Made by a program: the position numbers and the translations under genes. DNA of 64,000 bases. Source: Bombus terrestris. Lineage: Eukaryota > Arthropoda > Insecta > Hymenoptera > Apidae. Below, one piece after another: positions 1 through 10,533 of this stretch; the stretch's first letter is position 1; each line of letters begins with the position of its first letter. The DNA is taken from positions 14,310,501 through 14,374,500 of the forward strand of contig NC_063275.1 of assembly GCF_910591885.1 (NCBI RefSeq), given 5' to 3'. The notes beneath the pieces are model-generated. The model worked only from the letters and a program-made list of their open reading frames with translations, did not search any database and had not been told where the DNA came from.

Positions 1-3000
1 GATTTCGACGCATTTACGAGTTATAGATGATCGTTTGTAGGCGATGCACGAAACACGTACGCATACACGACTATCTGTATGCAAGCTGGCCACCTAATAC
101 GCCAAAGTACACGACCTATCACGCTGGATATTATCGTGAAGGCAGCTTCGCATAATGCACGATGGCTCGATAATGATGATTACGTTCATCATGCTCGTCG
201 TAATTGGATCACGATCGATCAGTAGTTTATCGATTCGTTGCTTTTATTGCCAGATTGAACGTCTGTCGTCTGTCATTTTACTGTCATTCAACGCACCTCG
301 ATGACGGGATAACCGGAATGGTGGAAAAAGAAAGAAATGCAAAAAAGCCTATGCGTACACGTGATCTGCGTGGTTCTGAAGCTTTATTCGTTCTTCACTC
401 GTCACTCGCGGACTTTTTCTTCTATGAGTGTATACCGCGGTATAAATTACAATAATAGGTATAACGCCAATTTTTAGGTAAATTCCTATTATTATTGGTA
501 TGGAGTCTAAACAGAGATTATCAGAGATAACGAGTACTTTGATCCGGATATTTTATATGTTTTTGCATATTATACACATACTGGACATTTCTGTACTTTT
601 GAATTTTCAACGAACGTAAGGAATTTCACAAATCCATCTGCAGCCTCTTAACGATGCATGTTTCTACATATGTAGACGACTATAGAAATAATCTTGTTAA
701 TTAATTTAAGTACGAACTGATGCAAATGTCACGTTTGTTACTGTAACGTATAGTACAAGTTTATAAGAGAAAGTGAAATTCGATTTTCTTTTTAGTTTGG
801 TCACTGAGGATGATCGACAATTGAGACTTTAAATTTCGAAAAAGCATTTTTGTTCAGATATAACCTTCAGCCTGTCTCGTAAAATTATTCAGAAAGGAAG
901 TGCTTTCCTAGGAATCAGTAGGAAACGTTCGAGCGAACGTTGTTTCGTTATTCTCCATTGTTTCCTGTTATTCGAAAGAAATTTTCAAGCAGCTTCGTGC
1001 TTCACTTGAGAACGCTACGAAACTCGTCTCGTTTTGTTGCTTCTCGTACGGATGCACGAAGAGAAAAGCGAACGTTATGCTTCGTAACGTTTCTTATCCG
1101 CTTCTTCCACTCCCCTTTGCAAGCTGAGAATCGTTACGCAGGAAACGGAATATTGGTTTCATCGCGTGAAAAGCTGAACGTACCCGAGCGCGATCTTGCA
1201 TGCGTATCGATTGAATGTAAAGGCTTTTAATTTTCTTCCTGGCAACAGCGTAACATCGTGTTTCGTGTTACTATAACACGGCAAAGGAGTTTCAGACCTT
1301 GTAATTACATCATGATTGTTATTTCTATCTTATCTTGTTACTGAAGAAATCGGTACATGTTATAGCTATCTGTACATATACAATTTGCTTGAAAAATAAC
1401 AGCACCTTTTTTGCATTTATATCTTCAAATCTTTAGTGTTGGAGATTGTATTTAAATATAAAAATGCCAATATTTTACGAATATCATATTTCTAACAAAT
1501 AGATACGATGCATCATTTATTATAGAAAGCGTGTATCACGCAAGTTATAAGGATCGAAGCGATAGTGTCTTGGTACATCTGGTTTCTCCGGCGTGATAAT
1601 GCTACTCATCATGGCACAGCTATACGTAAATTTTTTATCAAGCAATAGATAGAAATGCTTGCGCATCCGTTATATTTGTCCGATACAATTCTCTATGATT
1701 ATTTTCTATGTACAAGACTCGAAGTACCAATAAGAAACTCAGAATGAAAATATTGGAATCGTGCAAACAGCCGTAACAAAGGTACCGATTGACTACGATG
1801 TTATTTTAATGCAGAAAAAAATGTATTCCAAGTAAAATAATAATAATTGCACGAATACGGACAAAGTACGTCTAAATTATCATATTCATAATTTCATGAT
1901 TTCTCAAGCAGTTTGTGTACAAGAACCTCATGAATTAGGTTCGATAAACGTATACGTAAAGCAAACAAATATATAATACGAATTATATAATTATATAATA
2001 TACGAATAATCGGATCGTGAACAAGGAGAAAAGTCCAATATAATCTGATTCGGTCACTTTATGAAAAGTCGATCAAACAGAAGAAACTATAACGATCAGT
2101 TAAACTTCATGTCCGCAGCATGGATAAAAGAAAAAGAAACTCCAAGACAACAGGACAGTTTGTCGAATAAAACGATTGGTAAAAGAATGGGGCGGTCAGG
2201 ACTTTAAGAGTTACTTCCTTTAACACTTCGATTCAAAGCGAAGAGCTCCCTCGGCAGAGGTAGTAAACGGGGAAAAAGAAATTAATTAGATTTTGCTTTC
2301 TACTCGAGGATGGCGAAACAAAAGACGAAGCATAGCTACATTATCGGTTTATAGAGGCCGCAGAGAGTATTGTCGATCTCTTCCGCTCCGTTTCTTTGAT
2401 CACCGACCGTGTATTTTTTAGAACACCTGGGAGACGTTACGGTGCATTTAAAAAGGAACGGGAAGAAAGGAACTAGAGAGCTGTGCAACCTGCGTATAAA
2501 CACTTTATCTTGCTTTTATAGCGTTGCACACAATTTCACCGCTTTTTGGTGTTTATCGCGATCGCTCGGTTTGTACACAGCTCGTTTGAAAAGTAATAAT
2601 TGTGGGTACGTCAACTTATGACTGATATAGTAATTATTTTATCGCCTACATTGTACGTTATGTTCCATGATACCGCATACAGATGTTCAGAAATGTACAG
2701 GTAATAGTCAGTTGTACTCATTGCATTATCTGAAAGCTAGTTAAATACGAAAACAGAGTTGCGAATGTTAAGAGAGACTCACAAAACAGATGAAGAAAAT
2801 TCAAATGCGCGCTAGTTGGAAAGTCAGTACTTTCAAAATTCGAAATAATTTTTCGTTTCGGTTAGAGCAAATGGTTCACTCGTTTCGAGAGTTGTTGCAT
2901 CTATAATGGCATACTACAATACTACAGCGTATTCATAAGGTATTAACATTTATACACATAATATAATTCAACTTGATTCTATAGGAAATAATATATATAT

Positions 3001-3636
3001 GAAAAATAGAAAGTTCATGTGAAAATCGTTAATAATATTTCTCGCGTCTCGATGTTAGCTTTAATTCATCGATAAATTAATCGCAATATGATTGACAAAA
3101 TACCTTAAGGAAATATGCATGATATTTTGTACATTATATTTCGCGTATTTTCATAGATCGATCGTTACGCTGTTCTTCGACATTTCGAAGCAACATATTG
3201 TATGTCGCCGCTATTCAACGTGTCGTTACTGGACAAGCACTCGGCCAAAAATTACCCGTGACGAAACCGTTGAAAATAAAATTCCTCTTCTCTTCTTTTA
3301 TTCCTACTTCTCTTTTTGCAACTTTATTGCGCGTCGACGAAATATCGCGAAAGGTTTCGCGACGAACATCGCGAACACGACCGGTGAAATGCGAATAAAG
3401 AGAGGAGAAAAACAGAGAGAAAAGCGAGCAAGGGAAAGAAAGGGCCGCTCGTGATCGGCATTCAATTTTCGAAGCTGCAGCTTCCAAACAGCAAAAAGGC
3501 GAGCGATCTGGAGAGCAGAAGGAAAAAAGGGAAGAGAAGAGAAAGGGAAGGGAATAAAGAAGAGTGGAAATCGTGCGGAAAATTACGAAGGGTGTCCTTC
3601 GATGCAACAATAGCAGAAACCGACAGGGAGACTTAC
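1..3636 (-). other. Ddr: Ddr intron after exon 7 (partial)
   Basis: This is AT-rich sequence downstream of the exon 7 donor GTAAGT. The next exon must begin with two bases of a split codon and is expected to encode the transmembrane helix. I looked for a hydrophobic run or kinase motifs (HRDLA, DFG) on the minus strand and recognised none, so the rest of the gene probably lies to the left of the window. The only structures noted are an imperfect palindrome around 921-945 (AACGTTCG/CGAACGTT arms at 924-941) and a purine-rich stretch at about 3395-3560. Confidence 0.6.
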
Positions 3637-3792
3637 GGGCATTATCGTTGTTTTCCTCCTTATTAAAAGTGGCCTTTACTTCGTCTCTTTGCAGTGGACC
3701 CTCGTTATTCTGATAGGGACTGCCGGTCGCCAATACAATGGCACTCTTGTTCCTCGGCTCTTCATCGTCGGTGTTGTTCCATTCGGAGATTA
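3637..3792 (-). CDS. Ddr: Ddr exon 7: extracellular stalk before the membrane
   Basis: The 156-nt exon starts after acceptor TGTGCAG and ends at donor GTAAGT. Its first two bases complete a Val codon (F-E-S-V-I-S-E-W), then 51 codons follow and one base is left over. The peptide is polar and charged (SEWNNTDDEEPRNKSAIVLA, then SPYQNNEGPLQRDE, ending NNDNA), with no cysteine and two N-glycosylation sequons (N-N-T, N-K-S). Its position right after the discoidin-like domain, phase match and donor quality support it; the sequence itself is not conserved enough to align with vertebrate stalks. It probably links the globular domains to the transmembrane helix. Both flanking introns are phase 1, so it could be a cassette exon. 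The adjacent minus-strand open frame continuing to 3215 is read-through into intron. Confidence 0.85.
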
Positions 3793-5874
3793 CTGCACAT
3801 CAGGAATGGAGACTAATGAAATTTGCGGCCATCAAAGGAATTGAATGTTAACGGAAGGGGAGGCTCTTTTAAACACACAGTAAGGGGCTAACCACCCTCG
3901 AAATTAATACGGTTATCACGTAATTTTAGTAGGGTGATCCTCTTAATGCTTAGGGCGAGATGAGATTGTTGGTTTTAATAGAACTATAAAAAAGTAGCCA
4001 CTTTGAAAATTTCCGTTTTAATACAACTCATTCATTCTCTGCCATTCTCAGATGGATAATAAAATTGTTTCAAAATTGAAGGATTTGCAACGATCAGGGA
4101 GAATCCGCGATATTTAAATCGTATTCTTATTAGGAAAGAAAAAAGGTATAAGTTATATAATCAAAAACTTGTATAAATTGATTATAAATTTATAGCTTGA
4201 AAATATAGTTTGAAAAAATGATTTAACTTTCTCTTGGCTTTTGTTTATTCGAATTGCTGGCAAGTGGTACTATTCTCCTCTTCCTTTTTCTTTTATACGA
4301 ACTTTTCCTTTCCTTTTATGTAATACAAAAATCTTTGCACTCCGTTCAATTGAATCGATCGAATCGAAATTACGAAAGAGATAAAAGAGAGTAGAAGGCT
4401 GGAACGGGACGAGAAATTAAGTAGAAGTCTAGTAGGACGATTCGCGCCACGTTCGCGAAAAAACTAAGGCGAATTGCATGGGATGAGGATGCCGAGGAAT
4501 TCAAGCCACTTTGAGGATAAGCAATCGAAGTTATCTTTCGCGGAAACGGAGGAATAGAACACCGAGAGAATGATTAACGACGGTTTCGCTGTTCGCCACG
4601 GGAACCAAAGTTTTCGAGGGCGTGCGCTTCGCGGTGCAACCGTCTAAGTTTCGCTTCTGTTTCGCGACCACGTGCTCTGATTCGCGTAACGTGCCGCGTA
4701 TATTTTCGCCTTTTTTCTTGGACGTTGATGCTTCCGAGTCGACCGAGAAACACCACCGGAATAACTGAGGAGACCGCCTTTGAATGTTTTACAAGCAGAA
4801 TATTTTCGAATTAACGAGCGGTTTTTCTCTTCACTCTCTTAACCTCGAATGTTTAGAGGGAGATGTCGTTAAAGTATAATTAAAATTTTTTTCGACTTGT
4901 AATATTCATTACCGAGTTTGTTATTTAACACGATCGCTGTGGACGTGACTTTCATTTCATAGATTATGCTACAATTTGATAAACAGATGCACGTTCTCGA
5001 TTGCATATGAAATATGAAATATAGTTTCGTTATGTACATATACAGTTGAAATCTATTTTTCGAATTTAGAACTTTGTTTCTAAAAGTTTAAAACGTTTAG
5101 AAAGTGCAACTTAAAATTTCGAATCATTGAATGAACCTTCTGAATTATTAACTTAATAGATATTAATCTGTCTCGCAGGTACATACTTTATATAGTTGAA
5201 ATATATCTTCCACGTCACTCACTATTGAGACTTTTCCTCTGACATAAAAATCCTAAAAGTTTTAAATAAAACAATTCATAGCATAAGATATTCCATTGGG
5301 AAGGAAGGCGAATAAAAATTCTATCGGCGATTCGTCTGTCAGCCACGTTCAAGAATTCATCGTCCCATCAAGGATGAACGTTCTGACGTATCGTCGTTCG
5401 CGCGCAGCTGCCTGATTATCCTTCATCTTTTTCAACGATTCTATCGTCACGGTGGCGAACGTGTCATCTAAAATTGGAAATCGAATCGACCGGGCGGGTG
5501 TCTGCGGAGAGAGGGACTTTAAAACTCATCCGTGTCTTGATCCAAAGTTCGCAAGCGACGGCCTCGAAACGTGCACCGGATGCGGTTTCTACTCTTGGCG
5601 AAGTTTCCGTGGCAGCCTTGAAATCCGTGTGAAGTTATTTCGTTTTCGATATCTCGCTATCCCGATTCCCGTGATCCCTTTCCCTCTTTCGCTCTTTTCG
5701 TCCCTTATGTTTCTTACCGTCGTCTCTGTAGCTTTTTTTCTACCTATTTTCCTGTGACTCCGTTTTTCTCTCACCCTAAAGTACACACTCTCGTCTACGG
5801 ATCGTGAATCGAAGAGGTGGGGAAGTAGGATGAAAAATAGATTTTTATCGAGAGATCCGTTGTGTTTCCCTTAC
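3793..5874 (-). other. Ddr: Ddr intron 6 (between exons 6 and 7)
   Basis: A 2,082-nt intron, GT-AG, phase 1. It has a GC-richer patch at about 4430-4760 and one at 5330-5600 with short open frames on both strands, none resembling a known protein. I see no RNA gene or transposon in it. Confidence 0.9.
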
Positions 5875-6082
5875 CTGATTCGAAGATTACTTCGCTGAGC
5901 ATGATCCAGCGCGCCGCGAAATACAGCTGTAGCTTCAGAAAACGGCCAGCGCGCGAGTGAAGCTTTATGGTAACATCACGTGCCTGCTCCAACACCAGGT
6001 CCGGTATATACGAGAAATGGACGGGTTCGCCGTTGAACTGGTTTCCACCGGTGCCAAGATAAACCTTCGCGTAGGAAAAGAC
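5875..6082 (-). CDS. Ddr: Ddr exon 6: end of discoidin-like domain
   Basis: The 208-nt exon starts after acceptor CCGCAG in phase 0 and ends at donor GTAAGG with one overhanging base. Its 69 codons include VFSYAKVYLGTGGNQFNGEP, VHFSYIPDLVLEQARDV, TIKLHSRAGRFLKLQLYF and AARWIMLSEVIFES. The end matches FADTWMMFSEITFQS of DDR2; the Ser-Glu pair corresponds to residues reported at the calcium site of DDR1. The two cysteines that pair in this domain of human DDR1 (in ECRF and QCRF) are replaced by Lys (Y-A-K-V-Y) and Leu (L-K-L-Q-L). An in-frame ATG a few codons upstream lies in the intron and is not a start. Confidence 0.96.
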
Positions 6083-6980
6083 CTGCGGAAGAATCACGTG
6101 TGTGTAGAGAATACAGTCGCGTTCATGGCTGAAGATGAAGCGATTGGTAGACGAATAAACAGGGGAGGGAATCGTTGAACGTGATGGAAATTCTTCTCTT
6201 CTTTTCTCTCTACCTTATTTCTCCTTCGTTATTTCTTTTTCTTTAGCTTCCACTCCCGTTGTTGTTTCGTCTACAGTAGTCGCTACATGTACGTATCGTG
6301 TGAGTATATGGAGCAACGTAATAACCATCGTTCAACCGAGGCAAAATAGTTTCTCTACGCAAAAGCGTCGAACCATATGGGCCGATCGAATGAAAAATTT
6401 AATTCCCTGTCCATCGAATCGTGGAAAAGCTACCGGATTTGTTTTTTCACGTTGAATAAAATGCGTTTTTACAGCGCGTTGAATTTGCCATGGAAACCGC
6501 GATGCAACGTTATCGCACGATTTCCGAGATAAACGTAGTCGAGATCGTTTACGCGAGTTTAACAACGATGGGGCGTCGTTCAAAGTTCTGGATCGTTTCG
6601 TTCTATCTTTCTCATTCCCTTTTAAGGTATTTGAGAAAATTTCGACGAAGCTATGGCTTCGTTAAGATAACGCGTGTTCGCTTTAAGGAACGTTCAAAGA
6701 GCGATTTTCACGTCTTTCTTACTCGTTAACGAGTCATCCACAAAGTTTAATGAATTATACCGAATTCATGAATCTCGCAGCGAGTTCATACTGATTGAAC
6801 AAACATCGATCTCCGCGTAGAAGGGGCTATAATCGGAATATTAATCGGATTAATCTGGAGAAGCGTGTTTGGATATCGCTTTTGGAGATACCGTCGTAGC
6901 AGAAAATATATTCTCGGGAAAATCTTTCTTCGTTATTTTACGTTTGCAACACAGTCGAAATGAAGAGAAGTTGAACGTAC
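6083..6980 (-). other. Ddr: Ddr intron 5 (between exons 5 and 6)
   Basis: An 898-nt intron, GT-AG, phase 0, the shortest in the window. It contains a perfect 14-base palindrome ACTCGTTAACGAGT at 6721-6734. Open frames inside (for example 6332-6583 minus and 6490-6729 plus) show no family resemblance. Confidence 0.92.
6721..6734. repeat. 14-base perfect palindrome
   Basis: ACTCGTTAACGAGT in the 0.9-kb intron between exons 5 and 6. It is a short perfect dyad and may be chance. Confidence 0.8.
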
Positions 6981-7120
6981 CTGCACGTCTTTGGTGAAGT
7001 AATTGTTCATGTGCAAGTGTATGGCAGTGAAATTCCTCGAATAGTCGAATTCGAAGGTTATTTCAACGGGACGACCGAGCATACTTGGTGTGTCGTTTCT
7101 CCAGCCTACCCATTCGTATC
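6981..7120 (-). CDS. Ddr: Ddr exon 5: middle of discoidin-like domain
   Basis: The 140-nt exon has acceptor TTTAAG, an AAG instead of the usual CAG or TAG, and donor GTACGT. Two bases complete a Gly codon, giving G-Y-E-W-V-G-W-R-N-D, the counterpart of G-Y-D-Y-V-G-W-R-N-E in DDR2. It then has 46 codons ending in phase 0. Other landmarks are EITFEFDYSRNFTAIHLHMN and NYFTKDVQ. It has two N-glycosylation sequons, N-D-T and the family-conserved N-F-T. Where DDR1 and DDR2 have V-H-C-N-N, this protein has L-H-M-N-N, so the cysteine is absent. The exon lies only 0.9 kb upstream of exon 6. Confidence 0.95.
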
Positions 7121-7513
7121 CTTAAACAAGAAAGGAAAAGAAACTTATTATTGCAAAAATACAATGCTACATCCTCTGGGTCATTCGAACCGATTTAAAA
7201 CGTTCGAATACGGATGGACAAAAACATCGGCCTGTCACGTTTTAATCCTGCCTCGTTACACTTCTGCCGCACAATGTACCCTGACAAAAACGTTACACGA
7301 AATGTCTTTTCATCGATCCTTCAACAATCACAGTGAATCGGTGTACCAAGAAGCATCCGCCATTCGACAACCGACCAGTGGCGTCCGATAAAATTCGAAT
7401 CCGCGACTAATTCGAGTTTAACAACATCGGCGATCGGCTGAAACACAATCGAACGATCGACTGTTTTTTCAGTTCCGTTCGTCCATATAAATGTACCTTT
7501 TTTCATATTCTCC

Positions 7514-7537
7514 CTCTCTCTCTCTCTCTCTCTCTCT
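7514..7537. repeat. (CT)12 microsatellite
   Basis: Twelve CT units within a longer pyrimidine-rich stretch. Confidence 0.95.
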
Positions 7538-8328
7538 TCTTCTCCGCATCTTTTTTCCGTTTTTCTCGTTTATATTTTTTAACAATATGGACGAGAACAT
7601 CACGCGATGAGTTCGAATACGACGAGAATATTTCCATTCGTGAATCTGAAAAATGATACGTTACGTCGTTGGATCCGATTACCCCATCGACACCGCGTAC
7701 CGATAAACGAGACAATAAAATTTGTAACATAAATAATCCGTGAATCGGCCATGACGTGAAATCTGTTTGCCGCGCGGTGTGAACGGGCCGGTCCCTATCA
7801 AACGAACAAATTGTTTCAACGTGAACGCATTTGTTGCAAATTGTGCGATGTCCTTTCAGCCCCGGCCCGTTCCCAATGCCAACCTATTTTCAGCCGAACG
7901 ACAGCTGGTCTTTGAATGTTGCCTTAATTAATCGTCAGCTGAATGCGAAATAGTAGGCGGTTCGTGCAATCTGCGACTGCATTGAATTCGCGCTCTTCAC
8001 CAGCGAATTTAAACGCGGAAGATCGTAGCTTCGTTCTTTCTCTCATTTCTTCGCAACATGAAATCTTCTGCTTTGTCTCGTCACTTGCTTTCTTGTCTCC
8101 TTCAAATGTTTATTCAGATTTTACGAATTATTTAAATAGAACACGCATCTCATATTTCATGATTAAATTCGTAAATATTATGTTAATGGAATGGAATGAA
8201 CTAAAATTGTAACTTCTTCTAACAACAGCGAGTAAGTTGAATATCCGCAAAGCGACGTGGTAGATTCGTGATTCAAAATGTAAATTCGAAAAATTTTTTT
8301 TAGATTGGTAAGGGAAGATTCGTCGATA

Positions 8329-8400
8329 GAACAGATAGCGCAATTGGTAGTGGAATCGGTCCACAAATGAAAAATCTCGATTCGAATCCTCGGCCCAGCA
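8329..8400 (+). pseudogene. Degenerate tRNA-like sequence with pol III A and B boxes
   Basis: TAGCGCAATTGG at 8336-8347 fits the RNA polymerase III A-box consensus (TRGCNNARYNGG) at every position. GATTCGAATCC at 8379-8389 fits the B-box (GGTTCGANTCC) except one base. Their spacing (about 31 bases between boxes) is that of a tRNA gene, and the sequence ends in GGCCCAGCA like a tRNA 3' half. However, the first seven bases do not pair with the 3' end and I cannot draw an anticodon stem. This is therefore a decayed tRNA or a tRNA-derived SINE remnant rather than a working tRNA. Confidence 0.4.
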
Positions 8401-10502
8401 ATCCGATCAACCAATTCTTTCCCTCCCTATATGTTACTGACAAGTCCATTAACGGATTCAGCACGAAACGAATCCTCCCTTCTGTTTTACCCTACCTCGA
8501 CCATTTCCGATTGCTAAACATCGTTCTGTGTCTCACCCTGTCTAAGAATACTTTGCTACATTAATTCCATCGATATTGTCACCTGAATTTACATTTTAAC
8601 AGATATCCTACCCTTTTTTCATTCCACTCATTTTTCATTATATTATCATATACGAGAACATTTTAGAATAACAATTTTATTAATATTATCATAACAATAA
8701 GTTATAAAAATGAAACTATGAAATATTCTAAACCTTACACAAACTAAATATATAGATTTCTAAAATCTAGATTTACACGTACGATAAAGAGAAGAAAGCA
8801 GAAAGATATATAAAACTCGTCTGTGTGAAGGAAGTCCGTTTAAAGTTTAAGCCTTACTAACGAGTCCACTAGAACGCCTTGCACGAAACGTCCTTACCTT
8901 CATCGCTTTCCCAACTTTTCTCCGGCCAACCCCATTCCCTCGACTAGCTCTTGGCCACCGATTAACAATCAACCTTCGTGACTCGTCGAAAACCCGGCTC
9001 ACCATTCTCCAGTTTCAGGAACAGGCAACGTAACCGGCCACTGAACTAAAACCATCTCCTAATTTATATTCACTGGTTTACCATTGCTGCTAATTTCCCG
9101 GAATTATCTTTGTTAGTCGGCCTCTGGGTATCATCGATCCTCGCCGAAATATTATCTCGGATATTCCTATCATCCTTCCAAACGGCTTGTAACGTGATAT
9201 TACATTATTAAATTCAATGAAATTAATTAAATAACTTGCGGGTGAAATAAAAAAATTCCTTTCTTGCAATAGCGAATATAACATATTATAACAGGTTATA
9301 AGCTAATAATAACGAAGATATAATGATATAATGATAAATAATAACAGAGAATGAAACAAAAAATAAAGGTAAGCAATTAATGGTTATAAATGGAGTTATA
9401 GACGAATAGCTTAAATCTAAAGAGAGAACTACAAAAAAAGATCGGTAACATCGCAAAGTTCGCAAAATTAGAGTTCGTATGCAAACGATTGAGATAGTTA
9501 CATAAATCATTGGTTGACGCATGGGAGCGTAAAAGTGGAACTGATGCAAAATATCAGTGGAATCGATCACTTGATAATCTTGTGAACAAATAATATATCG
9601 ATTAAACGCATTTTATTTAAACGATAATAAACAAGTACAAACTTGTGTAATTTGAGCCAAGTCTAAGAAGTTTATGCTACACTCTCCCGATTTAAACAAA
9701 TTTCATTTTTATAATTTCGCGATCTATTAACTTTCCTATTGTCTAAGATTCGTTGAAACGGACTATTGTTTGAAAGTTACTTAATGCAAGACTATGCACG
9801 AGTATGTGCGTCTAAGTATATTAAAAGAAACATTATTTTATTATTGGATTTAAACTCCAAATGAAAAGAATTCTTTTTAATCTCTTAAATCTTTAAAAAA
9901 AAATTTAACATATCTGTATTTTAATTACTTTTCGAATTAACTTTCGGTAACCCGGTTTTCGATTGAAAACTATTTTCCACATCTATATATGGATCTGGAA
10001 CTTCTATTTTAAAGTGTGTCGGTGGATACGCACCGCAAGTGCAACGGAACACGGTTTCGGAAAATGGAAGAGTTTCGTGGAGCCGCAGCGGCAGTTATTG
10101 CACGGATCCGCGACGCCAGATACCACTGTTTCGAGTATATTCGCGTACGAACACACCGAGCCCCATGGGGGAAGTGCACGCGGATTGAAAATGGACTGCA
10201 ATAACCCTAAAGCCGGCCGCGACCGCGAGTTACGCGTTTTTCCGAACCTGGTTTCTCTCTTACTTTTCGCGGTTCGCTTCGAATTTCCGCCTTTAACCGG
10301 ACGCTGGCTGCGGTTTTCCGGCCGAACTTTCGTGAGCGCGCGATTTTACGAATTCCACGTGAATTCGTCGAAATGAACTCCCCGGGAAGTTTACTGTGAA
10401 TGACCTAAAAAAAACTTTCTTGTAAAAAGGAATATGTAATCACATGGTAATCGAAATCAGATGGATTTTTCTACAATCATTGTTCCATTGAAATGATTAG
10501 TT

Positions 10503-10533
10503 CCGTTTAAGGATTGAATGTTTAAGGATTGAA
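10503..10533. repeat. Short tandem duplication, about 15 bp unit
   Basis: GTTTAAGGATTGAAT occurs twice in direct succession, with one base of difference at the edges. Confidence 0.8.

Noticed and set aside
1520..1612. Minus-strand frame of 30 codons (starting MMSSIITPEKPDVPR) considered as a Ddr exon or small peptide gene
   Set aside because: Joining exon 7 to the nearest acceptor in phase gives an immediate stop, and no family match was seen; the start context and length are unconvincing.
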